NCBI GenBank assembly: GCA_030620925.1
Contig: JAUXIQ010000121.1
Location: 1-6,451 of the forward strand
DNA length: 6,451 nt
Direction: 5' to 3'
Source of the DNA: JAUXIQ01 sp030620925 [NCBI: Nitrospinota bacterium]
Lineage (GTDB): Bacteria; JAUXIQ01
Positions 1 through 5,603 of this stretch are shown one piece after another. The notes below the pieces were generated by a model that did no database searches, was not told the DNA's origin, and worked only from the letters and a program-made list of their open reading frames with translations. The translations under genes and the position numbers were made by a program. Every line of letters starts with the position of its first letter. The stretch's first letter is position 1.

Positions 1-120
1 AACCAAAATGCTCTATTTGCAAGTGAAATAACCGACCGGTTGCCGGAGGACTTCATCAAAGTTTCACCACAAACCCTCTTAAACGTTTTGAAAAATTGCC
101 CGAACCATGTCTTCCGGTGA
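1..120 (+). CDS. Possible 3' end of a convergent plus-strand gene, product unknown
   Basis: A frame is open from the first base to a TGA at 118-120, giving 39 residues with no start in view. The composition looks protein-like: a mixed acidic and hydrophobic stretch including FASEITDRLPEDF and ending NCPNHVFR. The first 120 bases are about 43% GC by count, lower than the genes to the right. I do not recognise a family. If real, it converges on the C45 gene, whose stop is at 197, leaving 76 bp between them. The opposite strand is also open across much of this stretch in one frame, so the assignment is uncertain. The sequence left of the window would settle it. Confidence 0.33.
   Translation, partial: NQNALFASEITDRLPEDFIKVSPQTLLNVLKNCPNHVFR
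91..117 (-). terminator. Weak candidate intrinsic terminator downstream of the C45 gene
   Basis: Read on the minus strand, CCGGAA (117-112) can pair with TTCGGG (104-99) with one G-G mismatch around a 7-base loop, followed by CAA and five Ts (95-91). It lies 80-106 bases beyond the C45 stop. The stem is short and imperfect, so this is only a candidate. No better hairpin plus T-run is visible between 196 and 1. Confidence 0.22.
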
Positions 121-196
121 TACCTGGAAGATGCTCCCACGGAACAGCGACCGCGCAGAGACCGACGCAGGGCGTGAGACGCTTCCAGCCGCCGAC

Positions 197-1261
197 TCAC
201 AACTCGTAGGTGTGGTACTCGTTCCGGCAGGGGTTCCCCACAGCCACGTGCATGAAGCCCGAAGCAGGCCGGGAAATCATAGAAGAGATGGTCTTCAAGG
301 TGGCCGACTCCGCCTCAGGGTCACTCAACTGATGTAGACAAATGGATTGAGGGTAGTTGTGGTGATCCTTGAGAATCTCCATCATGGTCTCCACGGAGAG
401 GGAGCCGCTGTGCTCTGTGAGCAGCTCTTTCATGCGTTTTGCTCTTATGGCCGTATCGGGATGCTCCGGCAGTAACTTGTCGTGCTCCATAAGCTCGGGG
501 ATCAAGTAATCATTGGCGTGGGCCAGGAAACCGTTTTCAGGGCGCAACACGCCGTCCCCCTCCACCAGCGTCTCCACATCGGCGATGACACCCGAGGCAT
601 GGGCCAGCACGTAGTTGCACGAAGAAGCCCGCCGGGCACGTCTGAGCTCGCTGATCGCCGCATCAACGCTCTCCTGTTCCAGCATCCTCCGGAAAAGGAC
701 GTAGCGCGGAACACCCTCGCGCCAGCCTCCTGAGTCCAGCGCGTTGACGGCCCAGCCCAGGCCGTAGGAGTTTATCCCGTTGTGCCCTAAGCTTCCGGCC
801 AGCGTGCAGCAGAGCATCCGCGGGCCGTCCTTGGGAGCCATATGCAGCATGATTCCCTGATCCTGGAAGCTTTCCGTCAGGTCTTGGTTCTGGCCCACCA
901 GGACCTCCCCTTCTATAGTCTCTTTCCCCAATATCGCGTAGCTGGTGCACTCCTGCCCGCCGGTTACGGGCTGGGTAAACTCCCCTCTGACCTGAAGCAT
1001 CAATATTTCTTCGAACGAGACGGCCGACCCCTCGGCTATGCCCTTCATTTCCTGATAGAGATGAGGCGCGAATTCTTCTATATATTTGTCGTAGGCCAGG
1101 GCTTGCTGGATAACCTCTTCACGAGACCACCCCTTGAGCTCCTTTGTCTCCGAATACATGGCCTCCACAAAGTGACGGATGCCCTGACAGCAGAGCTCGC
1201 CGTGCTGACGGCCCATCTCATAGTTTGTGCCGCTGACTTCTATCAAAGGGAATTTATCCAT
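197..1261 (-). CDS. C45 family peptidase / acyl-CoA:6-aminopenicillanate acyltransferase-like Ntn hydrolase
   Basis: This 354-residue protein has the full layout of the C45 (AAT-like) N-terminal-nucleophile hydrolases. An N-terminal segment carries GRQHGE (17-22). The likely nucleophile is Cys105 in ECTSYAI, which would become the N-terminus of the mature beta chain after self-cleavage. Then follow GQNQD (123-127), GHNGINSYGLG (159-169), GVPRYVLFRRMLE (183-195), a HHNYP motif (300-304) and a C-terminal GNPCRNEYHTYEL. The length is normal for the family. The residue before the nucleophile is Glu, where the fungal enzyme has Gly. The start is ATG 1261, with GGGGAG at 1273-1268, six bases upstream. 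No signal peptide is evident, so it is probably cytoplasmic. Fungal AAT swaps penicillin side chains; most bacterial members are uncharacterised and likely cleave or transfer amide-linked acyl groups, so the substrate is unknown. The gene has its own promoter and is probably transcribed apart from the upstream operon. Confidence 0.88.
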   Translation of the reverse strand: MDKFPLIEVSGTNYEMGRQHGELCCQGIRHFVEAMYSETKELKGWSREEVIQQALAYDKYIEEFAPHLYQEMKGIAEGSAVSFEEILMLQVRGEFTQPVTGGQECTSYAILGKETIEGEVLVGQNQDLTESFQDQGIMLHMAPKDGPRMLCCTLAGSLGHNGINSYGLGWAVNALDSGGWREGVPRYVLFRRMLEQESVDAAISELRRARRASSCNYVLAHASGVIADVETLVEGDGVLRPENGFLAHANDYLIPELMEHDKLLPEHPDTAIRAKRMKELLTEHSGSLSVETMMEILKDHHNYPQSICLHQLSDPEAESATLKTISSMISRPASGFMHVAVGNPCRNEYHTYEL

Positions 1262-1305
1262 TTCCGTCTCCCCACTGGATAGTGAACTATAAATTTGTTT
1301 ATTAC

Positions 1306-1314
1306 ATTATAACA
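1306..1314 (-). promoter_or_regulatory. Extended -10 promoter for the C45 gene
   Basis: On the minus strand the sequence TGTTATAAT (1314-1306) is a perfect extended -10 element, TGn plus TATAAT. At 17-bp spacing the -35 position (1334-1329, AGCGCA) has no resemblance to TTGACA, which is common for extended -10 promoters. Transcription would begin near 1299, giving a leader of about 38 nt that contains the GGGGAG ribosome-binding site of the C45 gene. This supports separate transcription from the operon ending at 1414. Confidence 0.6.
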
Positions 1315-1339
1315 GTTTCAGCCATCGCTGCGCTCTGAT

Positions 1340-1353
1340 CGTTGACTTCAACG
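1340..1353. repeat. Palindrome upstream of the C45 promoter (possible operator)
   Basis: CGTTGA (1340-1345) and TCAACG (1348-1353) are perfect inverted repeats separated by two bases. The centre lies about 47 bp upstream of the predicted C45 start site, a typical position for an activator working at a promoter with a poor -35. It could also arise by chance. The rest of the 152-bp gap (1262-1413) shows no hairpin plus T-run for terminating the upstream operon. Confidence 0.35.
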
Positions 1354-1413
1354 CTATTGCCAGACCCCCCTTCCGCTCCTTATATGTTCAGAGGGCCATA
1401 GGGCTCACGGGTT

Positions 1414-3039
1414 TTAACTTATAGCCCGACCGAAGTAGGAGGAGATTATCTTTTCGTTGTCCGTGAGGTTTTCCGCCCAATCTTCAAGCACTATTTCTCC
1501 CTGCCTCAGTATATATACGTATTGGGATATGCTCAGTGCGATATCCACGTTTTGCTCAACGATGAACAGTGTTGTGCCGTTCCTGTTAATTTCCACCAGT
1601 TTCTCAAAAATCTCTTCTACCAGGGCCGGGGCTAAACTCGCCGACGGTTCGTCCATGAGGAGCATGCTGGGATCGGACATCAGCGCCCTGCCGATGGCCA
1701 GCATCTGCTGCTCCCCTCCGCTCATGCTGATGGCTAGCTGCTTCCGGCGTTCTTTGAGGCGCGGGAAATAGGTGTAGACGCGCTGGTAGTCCTCCACGAT
1801 GCCCTTCTTATCACGCCGTCTGTAAGCACCCATCGCCAGGTTTTCTCCGACGTTGAGATAAGGGAAGACCTCCCTGTGTTGAGGCACCTGGACGATGCCC
1901 ATATTCACAATCTTGTGAGGGTGCTTGCGAGGGAGGCTTCTGCCGTTATATTCCATGCTCCCCTTCTTGACGCTAACCAAACCTGAGATGGCATTAAGGG
2001 TCGTGCTTTTGCCGGAGCCGTTTCCCCCCAGCAGGGCCACGATACCACCCTGCGGCACTTTAATAGATACGTTGCGCAGCACCTGCAGCTTGCCGTAATA
2101 GGCGTCTATGCCCCGCACCTTGAGGCCGATGAAGCCGTTCGTTTCTTCCTCCGTTCCCTCCAACGGAGGCTTTCCCGACCCGGCGGACGCGCCTACCAAT
2201 GAGTTTGCACTACGGTCCATGGTTTCCCCTACCTTGACCGCTCTTTCAGGCGCAGGCGCCCTGCCGAAGGCCTCCTTTGTGCCTCTGCCCAAATAGACGT
2301 CGATCACCTTGCGGTCGTCCTGGACCTCCTCCGGCCTCCCTTCGGAGAGGACCTGTCCGAAGTTGAGGACGGTTACACGGTCGGCGATGTCCATGACCAG
2401 CTTGGTCATGTGTTCCACCACTATGACGGCAAGGTTCCTCTGCTCCCGGTAATTGAAGAGGATATCCACAAACTGTCTGATCATTACCGGGCTCAGGCCG
2501 GCGGCCGGCTCATCGAGCAAAAGGAGCTTAGGGTCGAACACCAGCGCCCTGCCAAGCTCCAGAAGTTTCTGCTGTCCGAAAGAAAGGTCTCGGGCCAGGC
2601 GTCTGTGATAGCGATCCAGGCCGATAAGCTCGAGCATCTCCATGGCCCTCTCCAGGCACTCCTGCTCCAGACGACGGAAGCGTCGCCCGAAAAAAGCGGC
2701 GGAGAAGATATTGTATTTCTGATGATAGGTTTGGGAGACCATGAGGTTTTGCAGGACGGTCATGTTGGTGAACAGTTCCAGATTCTGAAAGGTCCTTCCC
2801 ACACCTTGCTCGGCCAGGTGATGAGGCTTGCATTTGAGCAGGTTTTTGCCGTCCAGGAAGATCGTCCCACCGTTCGGGTTATAGATACGGGAGACTATAT
2901 TCAACAGGGTTGACTTCCCGGAGCCGTTAGGGCCGATAAGACCGCGAATTTCGCCCCCCTGAACATGCATGTTCACACTATCCAGAGCTTTCAGTCCGCC
3001 GAACCTGATGGAGAGGTTTTCTATATCTAGCAGAGGCAC
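1414..3039 (-). CDS. Fused LivG-LivF type ABC transporter ATP-binding protein
   Basis: A 541-residue cytoplasmic protein with two complete ABC ATPase domains. The first (about 1-252) is LivG-like: Walker A GPNGSGKST (36-44), GRTFQN with Q-loop Gln85, signature LSFGQQ (152-157), Walker B LLLLDEP (172-178) and switch His210 in VVEHM. The second (about 305-541) is LivF-like: Walker A GGNGSGKST (338-346), VPQHREVFP with Gln387, signature MSGGEQQ (439-445), Walker B LLMDEPS (460-466) and VEQN (494-497), where LivF proteins typically carry Gln instead of the switch His. A polar linker of about 50 residues joins them. LivG and LivF are normally separate proteins of about 250 and 235 residues that form a heterodimer driving branched-chain amino acid or related (amide, urea, aromatic acid) import. 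The start is GTG 3039 with AAGGG at 3052-3048; the nearby ATG at 3041 is out of frame. No permease or binding protein is in the window. Substrate is inferred by family only. Confidence 0.9.
   Translation of the reverse strand: MPLLDIENLSIRFGGLKALDSVNMHVQGGEIRGLIGPNGSGKSTLLNIVSRIYNPNGGTIFLDGKNLLKCKPHHLAEQGVGRTFQNLELFTNMTVLQNLMVSQTYHQKYNIFSAAFFGRRFRRLEQECLERAMEMLELIGLDRYHRRLARDLSFGQQKLLELGRALVFDPKLLLLDEPAAGLSPVMIRQFVDILFNYREQRNLAVIVVEHMTKLVMDIADRVTVLNFGQVLSEGRPEEVQDDRKVIDVYLGRGTKEAFGRAPAPERAVKVGETMDRSANSLVGASAGSGKPPLEGTEEETNGFIGLKVRGIDAYYGKLQVLRNVSIKVPQGGIVALLGGNGSGKSTTLNAISGLVSVKKGSMEYNGRSLPRKHPHKIVNMGIVQVPQHREVFPYLNVGENLAMGAYRRRDKKGIVEDYQRVYTYFPRLKERRKQLAISMSGGEQQMLAIGRALMSDPSMLLMDEPSASLAPALVEEIFEKLVEINRNGTTLFIVEQNVDIALSISQYVYILRQGEIVLEDWAENLTDNEKIISSYFGRAIS
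2148..2169. repeat. Perfect 8-bp hairpin in the LivG-LivF linker coding region
   Basis: CCTCCGTT (2148-2155) and AACGGAGG (2162-2169) are perfect inverted repeats around a 6-base loop. In the mRNA the loop reads GGAGGG and the 3' arm ends in GGAGG, so the hairpin exposes one Shine-Dalgarno-like sequence and buries another. It codes for linker residues around PPLEGTEE (291-298). It may be chance, a leftover of a former intergenic region, or a translation-control element. Confidence 0.5.
2218..2235 (-). promoter_or_regulatory. Possible internal ribosome-binding site and start for a free LivF domain
   Basis: Within the fused ABC gene, codon 274 is ATG (2220-2218), preceded on the coding strand by AAGGTAGGGGAAACC. 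The purine-rich AGGGG (2230-2226) lies five bases upstream of the ATG. The frame is that of the fusion, so initiation here would give a 268-residue product with most of the linker and the whole LivF domain. The signal is as strong as the one at the main GTG start. Use in the cell is not shown by sequence. Confidence 0.35.
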
Positions 3040-3088
3040 ATTAATTTCCCTTATTACAAATAGTTTTATGGGTGGATCTGGAAGCCCT

Positions 3089-3649
3089 CTAATTCGCGTA
3101 GTTGTAGCCTGCGGAAAGGGCCTCCTGGTTGATGGTAAGGAAGCCGTCCTTTAAGACCGCTTCTTTGCTCTTGGTCATGGCGCTCGCCACCAACTCCAGG
3201 GGCAAAGCGCCGCTCAATTTGAGGTACTTGCCCAGAAGAACCAGGTTGGTTATCTTTATGGTGAGGATGGATTGGGCCATCTCGCTGGCGGGAACGGCTA
3301 TTACTTCAATGTCTTCTCGCCCCACCATCTCCGGGGACACCATACAGCTATCTATGATCAGCGTCCCCCCCGGCATCAGGCAGTCCCGGTATAAATCCAT
3401 GGCCACAGGGTCCATGATGACCAGTGTCCGCGGCCGGGCGACGAGCGGTGAAAGGATATTCTCATCGGAGAGGATGACGTAACAGACCACTCGCCCTCCA
3501 CGGGTATATGTGTCGTAAGAGGGGAGCCAGGAAACATGCTTATAGACGTTCGATCCCGCCTTGATCATCAGGTCCCCCATGGTAAGGACACCCTGCCCCC
3601 CGTAGCCTGCAATCACAAGCTCCATGGTCTCTTTTTCTTCTTCAGCCAT
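3089..3649 (-). CDS. 2-oxoacid:ferredoxin oxidoreductase gamma subunit
   Basis: This 186-residue protein is the gamma (domain III) subunit of a 2-oxoacid:acceptor oxidoreductase; it contributes to coenzyme A binding in the cytoplasmic alpha-beta-gamma complex. Visible family marks are GYGGQGV (15-21), PSYDTYTRGGRVVC (43-56), a DENILSPLV stretch (62-70) and ITNLVLLGKYL (133-143) near the end. The length matches the family, about 180 residues. The start is ATG 3649, with AAGGA at 3657-3653 behind a six-G run. A second in-frame ATG at 3625 would begin MELVIAGYGG, as many family members do, but has a weaker site. The gene follows the beta subunit after 70 bp and precedes the LivGF gene by 49 bp, so it is probably in the same operon. 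Its separation from beta, with a palindrome in the gap, is looser than the alpha-beta junction. Confidence 0.9.
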   Translation of the reverse strand: MAEEEKETMELVIAGYGGQGVLTMGDLMIKAGSNVYKHVSWLPSYDTYTRGGRVVCYVILSDENILSPLVARPRTLVIMDPVAMDLYRDCLMPGGTLIIDSCMVSPEMVGREDIEVIAVPASEMAQSILTIKITNLVLLGKYLKLSGALPLELVASAMTKSKEAVLKDGFLTINQEALSAGYNYAN

Positions 3650-3659
3650 ATTTCCTTCC

Positions 3660-3671
3660 CCCCTTAAGGGG
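3660..3671. repeat. 12-bp palindrome between the beta and gamma subunit genes
   Basis: CCCCTTAAGGGG is a perfect palindrome, able to form a 4-bp GC stem with a TTAA loop. It sits just upstream of the gamma ribosome-binding site within the 70-bp gap 3650-3719. No T-run follows on the minus strand, so it is not an intrinsic terminator. A small RNA hairpin affecting processing or translation of gamma, or a protein site, is possible. Confidence 0.35.
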
Positions 3672-3719
3672 CAATTTTAAATCAGACTTTAAGTATACTG
3701 CGCCCTGCATCGTGCATCA

Positions 3720-4487
3720 TCATGTTATTTCATCGACGTTCTTGAACTCGCCCAGCTGATACTCCTCCATCATGGCTTTCTCCATCCAGTGGAACGCTTC
3801 ATCCGGCTTCTTCTTCCAGCCCGGAGGGCAGGTGCACAGGAACTCCACAAAACCGTATCCTATATTATCCATCTGCTTCTGGAAAGCGGCCTTGACCGCT
3901 TTCCTGGCCCCGGCGTAGTTCTTGAGATTGTTTATACCAACCCTGGCCGAGTAGGCGCAACCCCTTAAAGAGGCCATCATCTCCGCCATGTGAAGAGGGA
4001 AGCCCGATTGCGCCGGATCGCGCCCGTAAGGGGAAGTGGTGGTGACCTGCCCCTCTATTGTCGTAGGGCCCATCTGGCCACCCGTGTTACCGTAGCCTGC
4101 GTTGTTGAAAAAGATGGTGGTCAACTTTTCCCCACGGTTGACGGCGTTCAGCACGTCCCCCAGGCCGATGGCTCCCAGGTCTCCATCCCCCTGAAAGGTA
4201 AACACTATGGCTTCGCCGTAATAGGCCCTCTTTATGCCGGTGGCCACTCCGGGGGCCCGCCCGTGGGCGGTGCTTATCGTATCAACCTCCACTGCGCCGG
4301 CGGTCATGGCATGGCAGCCCACACCCACCACCCCTATGGCATTCTCCTGTATGCCCAGGTCGTCAATGGCTTCGCACACACACCGGGCCACCACGCCGTG
4401 CAAACAGCCCGGACAGGTCGGGAGCAAGGTATTGTTTATACAGTCCGGTGTGTCGCAGATTAGTTTGCGCTCATCTTCACCGCTCAT
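3720..4487 (-). CDS. 2-oxoacid:ferredoxin oxidoreductase beta subunit (TPP and [4Fe-4S] binding)
   Basis: A 255-residue catalytic subunit that binds thiamine pyrophosphate and the proximal iron-sulfur cluster. Seen in order: CPGC (Cys25, Cys28), Cys58 in GVGCH, STAHGRAPGVATGIK (72-86), the TPP/Mg motif GDGD (100-103) with NN at 128-129, GYGNTGGQ (131-138), and Cys218/Cys220 in CTCPP. The spacing of Cys25, Cys28, Cys58 and the last pair fits the four cluster ligands known in archaeal two-subunit enzymes. The start is ATG 4487, which overlaps the alpha stop as ATGA and has GGAGGAGG at 4508-4501. The frame stays open upstream to 4703, but that part lies inside the alpha gene in another frame and has a low-complexity, unrelated sequence, so I exclude it. 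It pairs with the alpha subunit just upstream to decarboxylate a 2-oxoacid and pass electrons to ferredoxin. Confidence 0.92.
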   Translation of the reverse strand: MSGEDERKLICDTPDCINNTLLPTCPGCLHGVVARCVCEAIDDLGIQENAIGVVGVGCHAMTAGAVEVDTISTAHGRAPGVATGIKRAYYGEAIVFTFQGDGDLGAIGLGDVLNAVNRGEKLTTIFFNNAGYGNTGGQMGPTTIEGQVTTTSPYGRDPAQSGFPLHMAEMMASLRGCAYSARVGINNLKNYAGARKAVKAAFQKQMDNIGYGFVEFLCTCPPGWKKKPDEAFHWMEKAMMEEYQLGEFKNVDEIT

Positions 4488-4508
4488 AGCAGTTTTTTCA
4501 CCTCCTCC
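4484..4508 (-). promoter_or_regulatory. Translationally coupled alpha/beta junction with strong Shine-Dalgarno
   Basis: The beta start ATG (4487-4485) and alpha stop TGA (4486-4484) overlap as ATGA. The coding strand carries GGAGGAGGTG (4508-4499) eleven bases before the ATG, inside the last alpha codons. The junction decides the beta start against the longer open frame and suggests re-initiation that would keep the two subunits in equal amounts. Confidence 0.8.
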
Positions 4509-5560
4509 AGAATGGTATCGGGGAAGATCATGCCGTTGCAGTCGGGCATGTGGCGGGAGAAGACACCCATGAAATGCACCTCCGCACGTCCTTCCACCGC
4601 GCCCCTCACGTCCTCCACCATCTGACCCAGGTTGTCCTCGACAACCAGTATTTTCTTCACCCTGGAAGCCAGCTCCTCGATCTGCGGCTGGGGGAAGGGC
4701 CATAGCGTGATGGGCCTCAAAACACCCACCTTCAGCCCCTCTTCACGGGCAAGCTTACAGGCGCCCTTGGCCGCTCTGCCGCTGGAGCCGTAGGCCACTA
4801 TGGCCAGCTCCGCATCCTCCATGAACATGCTCTGAAAGCGTACTTCATCCCGCTTTATATTCTCGTATTTTTCATTGGTCCGTGCCAGCCACTCGTTGTA
4901 TATACCCACGATGCCCACCGCGCTGTGCACGTTAGCAGATTTCCCCTTGGGGGAGCGGTGGATTTTCAACGCCCAGCTTCTATCTTCGGGAGTCGGTCCG
5001 AAGTCTATGGTGCGCAGCTCCACGTCCTCTTTCATCTGGCCGATGATGGCGTCGGTGAGAACCAGTGCCGGGTTTCGGTATTTCTCTGCCAGGTAGAAAC
5101 CCAGTTGCACGAAGTCGAATATTTCCTGCACGCTGTCCGGCGCTAAAACTATGAGACGGTATTCCCCGTGCCCCCCTCCTTTGACCACCTGGTTGTAGTC
5201 CATCTGCGCGGTCTGGGTGCTGCCCGACCCGGGTCCCCCCCGTTGCACGTGCATGATGACGCAGGGCAGCTCGGCGGCGGCGATGTGCGAAATCCCCTCC
5301 TGCATGAGGCTGAATCCCGGGCTGGAGGTGGAAGTCATGGCCCTGATGCCGCAGGCGGCGGCCCCGTAAAGCATGTTGATGGAGGTGCACTCGCTCTCAG
5401 ACTGAACGAACTCGCCGCCCATCTGGGGCAGCTTTGCGGAGAAGTATTCCACCACGTCGCTCTGAGGGGTGATGGGATAGCCGAAGTAGTGCCGGCATCC
5501 CGCATACAACGCCCCCTCGGCGGCTGCAATGTTACCGGTTAACAGAACTTTCTCATCCAT
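4484..5560 (-). CDS. vorB: 2-oxoacid:ferredoxin oxidoreductase alpha subunit, VorB/KorA type
   Basis: A 358-residue alpha subunit. Its N-terminal pyrimidine-binding domain has GYPITPQSD (27-35), where the YPITP Thr contacts the substrate carboxylate in the family, then ESECTSINMLYGAAACG (55-71), TSTSSPGFSLMQEGI (76-90) and QRGGPGSGSTQTAQMDY (106-122). The C-terminal domain starts about residue 250 with AIVAYGSSGRAAKGA and includes VLRPITLWPFP (280-290) and a VEDNLGQM turn (307-314). There is no N-terminal gamma domain, unlike two-subunit enzymes, in line with the separate gamma gene. Overall it resembles the subunits annotated as 3-methyl-2-oxobutanoate dehydrogenase VorB, but the substrate cannot be fixed: 2-oxoglutarate or an aryl/branched 2-oxoacid are alternatives. 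The start is ATG 5560 with GAGAAGG at 5574-5568, seven bases away. It follows the SDR gene by 43 bp. Confidence 0.9.
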   Translation of the reverse strand: MDEKVLLTGNIAAAEGALYAGCRHYFGYPITPQSDVVEYFSAKLPQMGGEFVQSESECTSINMLYGAAACGIRAMTSTSSPGFSLMQEGISHIAAAELPCVIMHVQRGGPGSGSTQTAQMDYNQVVKGGGHGEYRLIVLAPDSVQEIFDFVQLGFYLAEKYRNPALVLTDAIIGQMKEDVELRTIDFGPTPEDRSWALKIHRSPKGKSANVHSAVGIVGIYNEWLARTNEKYENIKRDEVRFQSMFMEDAELAIVAYGSSGRAAKGACKLAREEGLKVGVLRPITLWPFPQPQIEELASRVKKILVVEDNLGQMVEDVRGAVEGRAEVHFMGVFSRHMPDCNGMIFPDTILEEVKKLL

Positions 5561-5603
5561 GTGTAAACCTTCTCACTCAAAATGTACATGAAGCGTGCAT
5601 TTA

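Noticed and set aside
124-188. Inverted repeat CTGGAAG / CTTCCAG between the C45 stop and the left edge
   Set aside because: Seven-base arms 51 bases apart with no T-run; too loose to call a terminator or an insertion-sequence end.
842-1282. 146-codon plus-strand frame opposite the C45 gene
   Set aside because: It is antisense to a well-supported C45 protein whose motifs explain the coding constraint; no family resemblance was seen.
1301-1325. Tiny minus-strand frame MAETVIM as a leader peptide of the C45 gene
   Set aside because: It overlaps the predicted -10 element upstream of the likely start site, so it would not be on the mRNA.
2410-2913. 167-codon plus-strand frame opposite the LivG domain
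   Set aside because: Shadow of the conserved ABC ATPase coding strand; the translation resembles no protein I know.
3990-4463. 157-codon plus-strand frame opposite the beta subunit
   Set aside because: His/Gly-rich shadow of the conserved TPP-binding gene.
4488-4703. N-terminal extension of the beta subunit frame (72 extra residues)
   Set aside because: It lies wholly inside the alpha gene in another frame, is Gly/Arg-rich and unlike the family, and the ATG at 4487 has a strong ribosome-binding site and ATGA overlap.
5168-5542. 124-codon plus-strand frame and 4980-5390 minus-strand frame across the alpha gene
   Set aside because: Both are alternate frames of the well-supported alpha subunit and have biased His/Arg/Gly composition.
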